From: Dioscorea cayenensis subsp. rotundata
Taxonomy: Eukaryota > Streptophyta > Magnoliopsida > Dioscoreales > Dioscoreaceae
Reading direction: 5' to 3'
DNA: 64,000 nucleotides
NCBI RefSeq assembly: GCF_009730915.1
Contig: NC_052471.1
Coordinates: 28,926,185-28,990,184 of the forward strand
Under the pieces are notes generated by a model. The model was given only the letters and a program-made list of their open reading frames with translations, did not search any database and had not been told where the DNA came from. The position numbers and the translations under genes are program-made. Of this stretch, positions 21,368 through 34,397 are shown piece by piece (within the stretch, counting starts at the first letter, position 1; each line of letters starts with the position of its first letter).

Positions 21368-24136
21368 TGTCACACCCACCCCTTCTACCGAGGTAAATGT
21401 GGCACCCATCAGTTAAAATTCTCTTTTAACTGGAAACTGACAACCTGTTTTAAACAAAATCAGACCTACAAATCACAATTTACAATTTTTCACCAAGTAC
21501 ATGTTCAAATACATAAATACAATAAATATAATCACTCTAATTTACGGGTACAACCGCTACAAGATCATGACACCAATAACAAGAAAGAAAGAAAGAGGGA
21601 CCCACTGCAGTCCTGGACTCAACCCTGACTAGCTCTATACTCGATCAGGCAATCTAGGGTCCTGCTCCTGCAGCTACAGCACATTCAGTTGGTCGGTAGT
21701 GGCTTAATAATTTCAAATACTAAAATACAGTGTATATAAAGTATATAAATACCAACTTCTCAAATAATTTTCCCAATTTTTCCAAATACAAGAATTCTAG
21801 CAAAATACATCTTTAAATAACTTTTGAAACATAAACTCATCATAAATCAATATCAAATCAATTTTCTAAGAAAATCCAAATTGTTGTGAGAGATCGCCTC
21901 CTAAGAGTGACAAATGGGCTTCGCCCTCATCACAACCCAAAATAACAAGTAATATAAAAAAATTCATTCTCAATTCCACGACTGAAAACTCTCCCCACTT
22001 AGCCGGTCGCGACTAGGGTTAGGAGCCGCCAAGGTCTTGCATCCCTTGACGTCTGGCCCATCGGTCCCCATGTGGTGACTCCGGGATCCCGATGTATAAT
22101 CCAATCGGGCCCCTACGCCTCCCACCGATCCGGACAAATCAACACTCGAGTCCACCACGCCACCTCTAAAGGGTCGGCCCGTGGGGACCCACTATCGCAG
22201 TAGGTCGGGCCTTAGCCCGTCACCATCCAAAACCAACATGTAGATGCAAGAATAATACAAATCGTATAAATCATATCACATGGTCCTTATCCGGGACATT
22301 CACAAGATCGATACATGCATAATACCAAGAAAAGTCCAAATATAAAAATACCATTCCTATGCCAGGAATGAAAACCGGTCCCACAAATATTATCGGTAAA
22401 ACATTTTAATACACGCACATGATTTCACAAATCATTCCAAATCAAAGCATATATAACCATCTAAAAATAAATTCATGAACCGAATAATTAAATCACATAT
22501 ACATGTATTTTTATACTATTTATAAATACGTATAATTATACTGAAATTGATGTATCAATACGATTGTCGGGGAACATCAACGGCAAAATAAATATACGTA
22601 TACCTCAACATTATACGCCAATTAAACATGATAAAAAGAAATACTTAAACAATTATTTTTCAAAATACTAGCCATTAAATAATTATTTCAAATAATAATA
22701 ATTAATCAATTATTTAAAATAATAGCCACTACCAACTCACCTAGTGTCCTTGGGTTCCTTGCTAGACCCTGAACTCCCTCCCAAGACCGAACAACACCCT
22801 AATGTAATAATATAATAAAAAAATAAATAATATATTTAAACTCAAAAGAAAAATACAAAAAAAATAATAATCAACTCTCTATTGGGCCCACTCACTCCAA
22901 TCGGTTAAAAATCCGACCTTGCATAATCCAACCTGGCTTTCAATTGCACTTAAACCAACTCAATTTAGACTAAACACGCTTAAAACCAATCTGAACCAAT
23001 CTCAATTCCATTGAACCAAGCTCAATTGCACTGAACCAAGCTTAATTGCACTAAACCAAACTCAATCAAACTGAACCAGCTTGAACCAACTCAATTCTTA
23101 TTCAAAATCCTTTGAACCAACTTGGTTCAGTCCAAAACCCTTAACCCAAATCAACTGAACCAAACCCAAACCATCTCAACTTGATTTGATCAAGCCCAAC
23201 TCAACCAAATTAATTCAATTCAACCAATTCAATTCCAACTTGGTTTGATCCAACCAAATCAACTTGGCTAACTCAACCCATTTCAATCTAACCATTATCA
23301 TTAACCTCCTAATCATCATAATCAATTTAATTAACCAAACAAAACCCTAATCTCGGTACTACAGTAATTGCTACAGTAATTGCTACAAACTCAACTCCAT
23401 TTCAAGCAATTTCCATCACAAATACAAAGTTTTCAACACAAAAATAATTTCACAACAACACCCTCATCAACTCCATCATGATTTCCTCAAAACAAATTCA
23501 TTATTTCCTCCAAAATCACCCAAAATACATACATGCATACATACATGAAAATACAACACCAAGAAATCCTTACCAAGCAAACAAACACTCCGGTGAACTT
23601 TCTCCGGCATTCTCCAAGCTCCAAACTCCTTCAAGCCTCCCATTTTCCTTTTCAATTTCATTTTTATTTTATTTTTCTCTCACGGGTTACTGTAGCATAT
23701 GAAGGATGAAGAGAAGATGAACAAATTCTAGATTTTTCTCCAATCTTATGATTCAGCCGAAATTTACATTTAGTCCCTTAAAACTTAATTTCTTACAAAA
23801 CAGTCTCTGAAAAACTCACAAATGGTCCCTGAATTATAAAATAGTATTCTCAAAAGATCCTTTCAAATTATCCAATGGTCCTTGGATTATAACACAATAT
23901 TTCAAAAAGGTCCCCACCGCCTTACCTTTCAGTCCTTGGTTTTCAGAAACATTTCATATCAATCCTTTTTCTATTACTCTTTAACCCAAAATCTTTTAAA
24001 ACTTTTACACTTAGGTCTTTATTCTTTCCACTTGGGGTTTCTCCACAAGGTTACTCTGTAGAAATATTCTTACTGTAACTGTAGTAATACCCTGAATATA
24101 TTTTCCAACAGGTATCCAAAGGTTCAGGGTATTACA
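21368..24136 (+). mobile_element. Solo LTR, 2.77 kb
   Basis: Starts TGTCACACCCACCCC and ends GGGTATTACA, with the 5-mer GTTGA exactly repeated outside both ends (21363-21367 and 24137-24141). Strongly similar along its length to 60796-63850 and, reversed, to 8186-12715. No internal retrotransposon genes follow, so it is a solo LTR. It contains a G-poor stretch at about 22920-23340 made of AACCAA/TTCAA words and a conserved block at about 22000-22220. Short open frames inside match no protein. Confidence 0.88.
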
Positions 24137-24239
24137 GTTGAGGTACTCAAATATACTTTTCTTGTTGTTAAAAAACCAAAATAAAAATAACCCAATGGTT
24201 AAAAGTGAATATTTGCATCATTTAGCCATAAATAAATAA

Positions 24240-24708
24240 GAGTAATGCTATATAGAACGAACAGATCACACGAAACCAGCCACACGAATGATGTGGCTGG
24301 TGACGTGTGATCTGTTTTTTTTTTAATTAAAAAAATAAATAAAAAGAGAACAGATCACACGTGATCTCTCTTCACTCTCTCTCGTATGATCTCTCTTCTC
24401 TCTCTTGTATGATCTCTCTCTCGTTTGAGTGTGTGCTCCCATCCCGGGAGCGGGGGAGACAGACGGTGGCCGGGAGTGGGGGAGACGGACGGACGGCGGC
24501 CGGGAGCAGTGGAGACAGACGGTGGCCGGGAGCGGGGGAGACCAAAGACGGCTGGGAGCACACACTCAAACAAGAGAGAGAGATCACGTGTGATATGTTC
24601 TCTTTTTATTTTTTTTTTAATTAAAAAAAAAAACAGATCACACGTCACCAGCCACATCATTCGTGTGACTGGTTTTGTGTGATCTGTTCGTTCTATATAG
24701 CATTACTC
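24240..24708. mobile_element. MULE-like foldback MITE in a gene promoter
   Basis: Terminal inverted repeats of more than 75 bp start GAGTAATGCTATATAGAACG on the left and on the minus strand at the right. ATAAATAAATAA abuts both ends, consistent with a 9-10-bp target duplication as for Mutator-like elements, although the AT-rich repeat makes the exact length ambiguous. The interior is inverted as well: CT-rich arms flank a GC-rich core with a minisatellite-like unit (GGCCGGGAGNGGGGGAGAC, about 24446-24552). It ends about 180 bp before the preferred start codon of the dolichol kinase gene. Confidence 0.82.
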
Positions 24709-24790
24709 AATAAATAAATAATTAATTAATTAAATAATGACATCATTCACGTGAAAAACACGTGAGAAAAAACTGCGGCTGCGCTCGCCG

Positions 24791-27700
24791 ATGACCAGCC
24801 TTATCAGGAATGTTTCCTTCTCGCGTCCCGTTTCGAAGCCCCTTCTTCTTCTTCTTCTTCTTCTTCTTCTTCTCTGCGCCTTCTCGGCCATGGCGGCACG
24901 CCTTGCGGACCTTTGCAATGGCGAGAGGGTCGTCGTCTTCCTCTTTGTCTTCAGCGTCCTCTTCTCCACCCCCTCTTCCCTCGCGCCGGAAGCCGCGGCT
25001 CTTCTCATCCTCTCCTTCGCCGCTCTCCTGACGGAGATCTCCACCGAGGGCTCACGCAACCTCTCCCAATTCAAAACTAGGTTTGATTCCTCACCTGCAT
25101 GCGTAATTTGGAAGTTTTGTTTGATTTAATTCTTAATTTGTTCGAACTAGGGAAATTTTTTATTCTAGGGCTCGCTTTGTTCTCTCATTGAGATTTTTTT
25201 TAAATGTTTGTTTGTTATAGATTGTTGTAATTTAAATGAGAATAATTGTGAACGAGGGCGGTGGATTTATCGATTTTATGTGAAGCATTTTGATTTGTAT
25301 TATTTCAGTTAACTTGTGTTTAAGTTGGATATTGGGCTTAGTGAGAGATTGTGACGAACTGTGAACAAGAACAGTGGATAATTTCTGAAAAGTATTGAAA
25401 CATCAACCTTCTGCTCACTGCTTTTGACACGTAGTGAAAGCAGTGATGTTCTTATTGCTTTATGTAGGGTATGAGATGGTTGCTCAAGTTCCTTCCTTTT
25501 TATGGGGAGCATTTTAGTGTATGGTCACTTTTATCAATTCACTTCTAAGTTTGATATTGATCTTTTAGAAATCCACTGAATGCAAGTGTTTTTTTTTTTA
25601 ATTTTATTTGAGTGTTGAAACCAAGCCATTTGCATGTAGAATAACTTGTGCTTGGTTTAGAGTGGTTCATTTTTACACTCATTTGTTATCATAAATGCTG
25701 ATTTTCTTGTGCATTTTGTGAACAAAACTTGAGAAATAACTTCTTTTGATGGTAACACACTTGGAGATACGTAGATGTCAAGTAGATCATTCCTGGAAAA
25801 CATTTCATTTGTTGCATACAATGCTTATGTGTTGGGTCGATTGTTTCATTTAGATTAAAAAAATTGATGTTTGTTGTCCATTATTTGATTAAACTAATCA
25901 TATGAGATTCAACATTCGAGTGAAAGGTGTAATAATTGTTGAAGACTATGAGATATATAACTTCTCTACAGGACTTCTGTAATAAATCTTGCTTGCTTTT
26001 AGGCTTGGTGCTTCATCTGGAATATTTCTTGGGTCAGTTACAATGCCTGCAGCAATGCTATCACGGTTGATACTGCTAACAAGAGCAATACCACAACATC
26101 ATGTTGGATCTGAAGGTATAATTTCTTATATTTATGTAATGCATGGAAGAGTCTCAAATTCTACTGTCATATCTGATAAAGTTGTTATTACTTTTCTTCT
26201 CTAAGGTCCAATAACATTACGTCAACCATGTACCTTTGGCCCGATCATATATCTAGAGTCAAGCTATTTGTACCTACTGTCTTGTGTCATAGATGTTGTA
26301 TTATGAAGATTTAACTCTACTGTAACTTCAAATCAAGCATGTAATCAGTTCCTATTGAAAAGTTAAACTAAAAAGGAAAGGATGGAAGCTCTTTCCAAGC
26401 ATAGCAAAGAATAAGTATGAAAGCTAGTTTTATGCGTATTTTATTGGAAGGAAGTTGCTTAGTAACCTAAATTTTCATGTATTTCACTTGGTTCCTATAA
26501 AACAGACATGAAACGATAGAACTTTTGCATTGATTTCAATACTCAGTTCTGATATATATCTTAAATACTTTCAAATGCACTGTTGTTGTTGTTGTTGTTA
26601 TAGTTATTCTATTTCTGTATTTACATTTCCACTGACTATAGTTAGCATCCTATTGTAATGTTACAGTTTGGTTCCATATTTGCAGATATTTCCTATATGA
26701 GCATGTTGTATTGGGCTGTGTCTGCATGCAGCTTTGGTGTGTTAATATTGTGTTTGACGCTACAAAACCCACCCGGTGATACTAGTTCACGATTAGGGGG
26801 AGTTCCGGCCTCTATATATTCCTTATTCTGCACAATATTTTATATGTGTTCATGCTACTTGTCGCTGTCTGCAAAATCATATGCTGGTATGCTTCATATC
26901 TCCTTTAAAATATTTTCACCATTCAACAGAATAATTATCATAGATGTTTGTTTTACTCATTTCCTTGAGTTTGTAGATTAATTGATAATATTTCAAGATA
27001 TAATGACAATACTAAGAATTATTTCTGATTATTCAACAGCTTGGCATGCAACAATGAATTTGTTGTGGTATCTCTGCCATGGAATTGCTACTGTAACACT
27101 AATCCGTCATATTCTTCATAAATTTCCTTATTGTGCTTCCATAGGTAAGCATGTTCTTTAATCTCTCCTTGTCAACCTGTTGAAATTTCAACAGTTTATG
27201 ATTTTCTTGACTTGATTACTATATTAAGCTTAGGATGTGTATGCAGTCATTTTCCAGTGGAATGTGCTTTGCTTTTGTATTTATAAAACATTGGATGTTG
27301 GCATGTTATATACCCACCCAATTCTAATTATATTATTATTATTTCTCCTTTTTTTAACAAAAACTTGGGTTGATTTTCCTTTTGTTGGTTAGTTCTTTCA
27401 TCTTGTTATTCTGTACCTAGGAAGGACGGAGCAACTTCCTTAAGTATTGAAAGACCTCAGAGAGCATTAATGTAGCTGAGAATATACCAAACTTTAGTGA
27501 CAAAGAAAAGACTTCAAGAAATATTTTTTGTCTTCAAGAATTGAAATCGGTTTGATTCACCCAACTTAACTGGATAGCGAAGTTGAATATTAGCTCAACT
27601 TCTTCATGCCATCCATCCTTTTTGTCGTTTATCACTATTGCCAGCACAATGAAAATCTTAGAGTGTTGATGCAAAGACAAAGAAAATAGATGGCGGCAGT

Positions 27701-30700
27701 GTTGTCAAAAGCATCTGCCACAGCAGTTTGGGATGTATGACTGCCTAGGCATTGGCTGATTGATCCTTTTTATGTTAATTGACTGCCTAGAAGCGGAGGC
27801 TGCTGCCTAGGCTGTGCCGATCCGATTAATTCCTGCCTACAACCTAATCAGCTGATTAATTAAAAAATATTTGAATATAACCCAATTTCAGTCTAATCCA
27901 ATCCAATTGGGGCTAATTGCCAACCTGAACCCGTACCCGTCTGTCATGTCCAAATCTATTAACTAACTAATACCCGTTAAGAAACTTACAAGTTAGTTAA
28001 TGGATCATTACATGCTGTTGATAGGCGAAGATCAACAAGGAAGATAGCTCCGTACATAAAGATTGGAGTTAGCAAAGACAAGAAAATACCTACAGCAATC
28101 CAAATGGGAAATGACAACATTGAGCACATAGAAGGTGATTCTGGAAAAAAATGGAAGAAGAAAATGATGACTCATTGAAGGATTATGAGAATGCGAATGA
28201 TAATGTGGAAAATGAAGATTGGAGAGAAGAAAGAGACATAGAATGCTTGGATTGATACTTATGTGGGTAATAGCTAATGCCCATTTTACATTTTTTTCTT
28301 TTGGGTATACTTAAGACCATGGTGAAAGTTTTGTGTTTAAATCAAACTGTTGACCATGCATATATATTTCTTAGTTGATGAAATACTTTTGAGAATTGAA
28401 GTGTGTTTTGCATTTATTTGCTAGAGTTTTTAAATAAATTTGCTCAATATTGTGCAAGAAACTTATAAAAAAATATATTTTATATATTTTACTAAAATAT
28501 CACCGCTTAGGCACCTAGGCAGTGGCTAGACAATCAGGGCTTCTACAGTCTAGGCACTGCCTAGCCACCTTGACAACTTGACTGATGGCGGCATAAGAAA
28601 AAAATACTGTAAATATCATCATGGTCAACCAAGTACTAAATTTTGCTTTAATCTCTGTCTGTCTGAAATGCAATAAAGAAAGGGTAAGGATGAAACGTCA
28701 AACAGAATTGATGCCTAGGTGGTAATTTCTGTAAAGTACAAAACAACCTCTGGAGCACTAATTTGACAATAGAACACATTCAAATTGTCAAGAAATGCCA
28801 TCCTTCATATGGTTCTATCACTTTTTATTTATACATAGTTGATGTTTATAAAACGCCCTTCTTCGGTAAAAAAATATACCAGCATTATCTTGTTGATTGA
28901 TTACTGTCTTTGGCTTAGATTACTTCAACAGTTGTAGCTATTTGAATCTTTTCAGGGGAAGCACTCTTGGTAACTAGTGGTCTGGTTCTTTACGCTGGTG
29001 ATATGTTGGCACTTTCCCTTTCAAAGGTGTTTTCTTTTCTTTGGAGTATTGTTGTTCCTTTATTCTTGCTTCCTGTCCTCTCTCTTGGATGAGTTTGGAA
29101 ATAAAGATATTCAGCAAGCTAATTTATTTGTGAACTGTTTGTCAGATTCTGTCATCCTTATTGTTCATGGAACATGCTTTTGTTGAATATGGAACTAAAA
29201 GTGAAATTCACATGGTTTTGCAGGTAAGATCCTTAAGAAACTCCCTATGTGAATTAGTTTTCCTCCTGACATTCACAGTTCATAGTGATTTAGAGATGGT
29301 TCCTTTTCAATTTCCTTTGCAGGGAATGTTACTTGGGCTTCTCCTTTTCCCTTCATTTTACAAATCTGTCCTTTACATTAGATGTCTTCTAACAAGTTCA
29401 AACAAGTCTGGAGCTCAGCTAGGGAGAGGATGGGCATATGTAGGGATCAGCAGATCTATGCTATTTTACTTTTCTCTGTTAGCCATGTTGATTTTGATTG
29501 TTCCGGCATGGATGATGTTTGCTGAGGACTTTCATATCCATCCTTTGCAGTGGTATGCATCTTTTGAATTTGTGCTAATTGTTGCAAGATTTATTTTCCA
29601 TCTCATATCTTTGTTTTTTTAAAAGAGGCTTGTTGCACAAGTGAATTTCAGTTTTTTTTCAATTGAACCATTTAGTCTTACTGTTAGTGTTTTCTAGTTT
29701 CTGTCTTGTGAATTTTTACCGCAATTCATATGGCATTCTATCTTTTATGGTAATCTATCATCCTCACTTTGAGCACATGGGGGCACCCTTGACCTACATC
29801 TTGTGGTGTACCAACAACTTACCACGATATATATGACTAATTGGCAGCTGTATTGTATGCTGCACTGTAAATTTTTGAAGTGCTTGACATTAGAATTGCC
29901 TATCTAATTTTAATATAATGTGGCTTTCGGCAGGGTGGTCATCTTTGTGTTCACTGAACCCCTTAAGCGAACAACATTATGTATTTACTGGATATCTGTG
30001 ATTTGTGCATCTGTTTTCCGCTTCTACAATATTTCAAAACAAAGCAAGATAGAGAGAATTCTTCTTCGGAAGTATTACCATCTGGTGGCTGTGCTTATGT
30101 TTGTGCCTGCTATCCTTTTTGAGGTAATATAAAATAAAATTTAACCTGTTATTTATTTATTTATTTTGCGAGGGAGGATGAAGTGGATTGGACCCTTTGA
30201 ACAACACTGGTACCACAGGGTTTCTGATTAGTTTTTATTGTTCTGTCATTCTTCAGCCAACTTTTCTGGATCTCGCATTTGGTGCTGCTTTGGCAGTTTT
30301 CTTGATATTGGAAATGATTCGAGTAAGTTTTCAATAATTTGATGCTTATTGACATTATTAAGTCATTGAAGCCTGGATCATGGTACTTGTAGTTGTTAGT
30401 ACTTATTAATTGCTTAGTCTTTACATATACAAATGCTACTGTTTGTCAGTCTGTATAACTGATTCTATACAGTGCCTGAAGTAGTTGAGGAAGGCAATAC
30501 CAAGTGTAGTATCAGTAGATGTTGTTTGAAGATTCATGCTAGTTTCCTCTTGTTTCATCAGAACATTGAAGTGATGTTATTTAGATTCTAGAAGCAAGAA
30601 GGAATATACATTTTATAGTTAAACATGACTAATAAAAATTATGTGTTAAAGTCCTGATTCAGTTGTAAGCTGAAAGTTGTCCTTGACAACTGATTTTTGT

Positions 30701-32150
30701 TTTAGTTTTCTTATCATCATCTTTGTGAGCTATTTCCATTTCATTACACTAGTAACTGCCCCAGTAGCATATTACACCTGCATCACTAATGAAGTTTTTT
30801 CTCATAAAATCTCATTCCTCTGTGCAGGTTTGGGAAATCTGGCCTTTAGGTCATATTGTACATAAATTCATGAATGCTTTTACTGATCACCGTGACTCAG
30901 AGATTCTTGTCATCAGGCATAATATTTTGCTAATTTCTTTATGAGTTGCTATGACTTTGCATGAGGTAATGTTAATATTCTCAGTTATTGCAATATTATT
31001 TTCCTTTTCAGTCATTTTTCTCTTCTACTGGGTTGTGCCCTTCCAAAATGGATGAGCTCTGGATATAATGATAGGCCGTTGGTTCCTTTTGCTGGTATCT
31101 TAAGCTTAGGAATTGGGGACACAATGGTGAGTATTATCCTTGTTAATATTTATCCTTTTGTCTGTATTTATTTGTTTGCTCTGAACTTTGATGAGCTCAA
31201 CATTGGTATTTTACCATAAAGAAAAAAATAATCAACACAAAAGTTTTGATACTTCCAGGCTTCTATGGTTGGCCACAAGTATGGTGTTCTCAGGTGGAGT
31301 AAAACTGGCAGTGAGTAAATAACTTAATCCTATTTATTGTTTTGTGAAAATCTTCTTGTTGACGTTGTAACTTTCTTATTCCCGTCTACAGAGAAAACTA
31401 TCGAAGGTACAGTTGCTGGCATAGCTTCTGTCTTGGTGGCATGTTTTATTCTCCTACATCTTGCATCCACTGGCTATATACTCTCCCAGGTTCTCTCTCC
31501 TTACCACCTTTTTTCATGAATAAGAAGATAGGTTCAACTATGGACTACAAAATTCGTGTTCCAATATTTGAGCAGTTGTTGATAAATATCGGTTATTTTG
31601 TCTACTTAGGAGTGAGAAAAGCCCTTCTTAGTAAACTTTATAGCCAATCAAGGGGCTGTATAAAGATGCTCCAAGAAATCTATACAAAGATAACCAAAAT
31701 TTCTCCAGGACATTGGTTCTATAGCTGTTGAATTTGTACCAAGATGAATGTAGTTCTTGACAGGTAGATCTTTGTGAATCCTTAAATCCCAATTTGCAGA
31801 TTTCTGTAGTATGAGTGGAATCAGTGGATGGACCTGATTGCTTCTCAATGCTACTTTGCCTACTTGATGTGTTGTATTCTAGATACAGGACATGGTTATA
31901 AGGCTGTGTTTATTGCCATGGTTATAGTGGGTAATTTCTAAGGGTCACCTGCCCAACTTTGCGTCCTTGTTCTTCTTGTTTTGACTCCTCTTTTCGGCCA
32001 CAACTGGCTTCTGAAACTCATTTTTAATGTGTGCAGCACTGGGTGCCATTGCTTCTGGCAGTAACATTGAGTGGCTTATTGGAGGCGTATACTGCACAGC
32101 TTGATAATGCCTTTATTCCCCTTGTATTCTACAGCCTTCTCTGCCTGTAA
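24791..32150 (+). CDS. EVN: Dolichol kinase (EVAN/DOK-like)
   Basis: Fourteen exons join in frame: 24791-25080, 26003-26115, 26686-26886, 27040-27144, 28956-29026, 29146-29223, 29323-29552, 29934-30123, 30257-30322, 30828-30916, 31012-31126, 31259-31310, 31392-31489, 32037-32150. The product is a polytopic ER membrane protein that phosphorylates dolichol with CTP to give dolichyl phosphate, the lipid carrier for N-glycosylation, O-mannosylation and GPI anchors. The C-terminal kinase region is clear: RKYYHLVAVLMFVPA, then LGIGDTMASMVGHKYG, GKKTIEGTVAG and HWVPLLLAVTLSGLLEAYTA. Two starts are possible: ATG 24791 (603 aa, with a poly-Leu run from a CTT microsatellite) or ATG 24890 (570 aa, MAARLADLCNGERVV). 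The second matches the usual family length and N-terminus and is preferred. Intron 10 has a GC donor (30917). Intron 4 contains a transposon. Confidence 0.93.
27699..28583. mobile_element. Intronic DNA transposon, 885 bp
   Basis: Lies in intron 4 of the dolichol kinase gene. The 10-mer GATGGCGGCA is repeated exactly at both borders (27689-27698 and 28584-28593), and the ends contain GTTGTCAA in inverted orientation with CTGCCTAGGC-type words just inside. A stretch at about 28150-28255 reads as an acidic tail (ENDDSLKDYENANDNVEN...), possibly a transposase C-terminus. A 9-10-bp duplication favours a Mutator-like element; the family is uncertain. Confidence 0.75.
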
Positions 32151-34397
32151 AATGTCAAACACGTTAATATTGAAGGTATGTAATTCCCAATTTTGTGATA
32201 TCCCACGCTCAAGTGCATTCCTCAGGCACTATAATGTATATAGGAAAACCTTTCTTTAGGCACTAACAATACAGTTGTACTTAAGGTTCTATTGTATCAT
32301 AAGTTGTAACACTGATGGGCATAATATTCTTTTCTGTTTCATTTAATGAAATACATAATACAAAATAATGTTGGGACTTCTGTGAATTGTTGATGCAAAA
32401 ATTTCAGTGACCTGGACAAAACTTATTTGTTATTCCATCTGACTTTGGATTGCTACAAATATATAGCTGGACTTTGTATTGTACCATTTTCTGCTGATGC
32501 AGTGGAATAACCACCATTGTTGCTGGCTGCTGCCTACACTCCTGTGTATAAGAACAACATTGGTACTCTGAATTCGTGGTCTATTATTTGTATCTTTATG
32601 ATTCCTTTCAAATTTGTACGAGCTTACTTAAAATTAGTTGAACTCTTTCCGCATTTATTGTATATAAAGACGTGACTTTTAGATATCAAATGTATTTAAT
32701 GGCACTGACATTAGGATTTTTGCTTATAAGAGTCATTGTGTGCTCTGAAAGCAGAGATGGTGACACATCACTCAAGGGTACCTGGCACATTACTGTCCCT
32801 TTTCTTTGTATCTTTGCTAGCATGTGATAATTCTAGTGGCCCATTTACAGCTAAGGTCTTGTAGCATCTCCTCCATGGAAAGAGTAAAGAGATGTGATTC
32901 TGAAACTTTTAAAAATAAATGCTAGTGATATTGGCTGCCCAGCTCAAGCTTCCTATTGTAAAACACCACTGCTCATATCTTTGTGCAATTCTCTCCAGGA
33001 TTTTTGATGCATTGAAGCTTGAAAGTTGAGGATCAATGCAGGAAGCTCTTCTCAGAGGATTGTGAACAAAGGTATGACCATATGAGCTCTAGTAACCCCA
33101 ATTTTTATGGAGATGCGTGCTGGTTAGTGCTTAAGCCTTAAGCTTGGTCTGTTGTGTAGTAATATGAGGGCAATCCTCTCTTAAGGACGTCAATGGTAAT
33201 GGTAATGGTCATGATGCCATGACGATGGTGAGGATGGTAGTATGAGTTTAGTGAACACTTGTTAGCAAATAGTTGCAAATCGGTTCTACTTTTCATACCA
33301 TCTTGCATGCCGTTGTTCATTCATTATGATAAAATGCTCATCACCAGCTCATTTCCATTGATGTATTGGTTTCTTTTCAAGATGAGCTTGGATCATAACA
33401 TAGCCATATTTGATTGTAGTCAAAGACCATTTAGTGCCTGCTGAAAATTTTGCACGACTTTTAGAGTTTTTATCAGGTGGTTAACTCTATTTTGTTCCAC
33501 CAATATTCATCGTTTCATTCTTGGCAAAATTTTTAAATTAACGTGATGGATAGATTGGTCACCGAACTCGAGTATTGTCAGGGCAATGATCTAGTTAATA
33601 TGCTATTTCAATTTTATTGGCATTTAAATTTAGGGTCTGTAGTAGTTTTAAATCTATTTAGTTTAATGGACACATGAATATGAACTTCATTCTTACTCTG
33701 TGTTTGACAAAGAGTGCAAATTGTTGAGTTGATCAAGTCAGCTAACTGATATTAGTGGTTCTGTTTCAAACACCTATATTAACTTTTTGTTTTGTTTTGG
33801 TGGTTGAGTCTTCTTTTGCTACTAAATAATAATTTTAAAAAAAATAAAGAAATAAAGTGCTGTGCTACATTAATTAGGTTCAACAAGGCATGAAATCTAG
33901 AATGTTGTGGCCTTTAATAGAATCAGAATAATCACTTGCATGGTTAAACTAGGACAAGGCCTATTTATTAACCACCATTATAGCCCATTTAGAAGATATG
34001 AAGGGGTTGACTGGTATTGAATGTAGACACTAACCTGCCAAGCAAGCTAAAGGCTAAGCTCCACATAAAACAACAGGCAACAACCACAAGCAAGACAAGA
34101 CACAATTAGGCAAAAGAAAAACCACTCCCAACTTCAAAGAATTAAAAATACATAGAGAACCAGACATCAGAGGAATAATAATCACCAATTATTCACAAGG
34201 GAACATGAGTCCTCATATCTTTCTCTTATGCTAAATATCCTAGTTAAACAAGGAGAAGCACTTATTGTGCTAGTCTGAAACAACCTTTTTCAAGACTCAT
34301 ATAGCACATTACTCATTTAGGAACATTCTGTAGTGAGAAATCTCTCTATATATACGCACACACACATTTGAAAGTGAGGGAGTTAAGATTTAATCAA
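32151..34397. other. Intergenic between dolichol kinase and SAUR
   Basis: The first few hundred bases are presumably 3' UTR. No further gene, RNA or element is supported. The stretch just before the SAUR gene has a TATA-like TATATATA at about 34348-34355 and an ACACAC run, consistent with its core promoter. Confidence 0.4.

Noticed and set aside
24323-24682. Several Arg/Pro/Ser-rich open frames on both strands
   Set aside because: They come from the GC-rich minisatellite core of the foldback MITE and show no domain.
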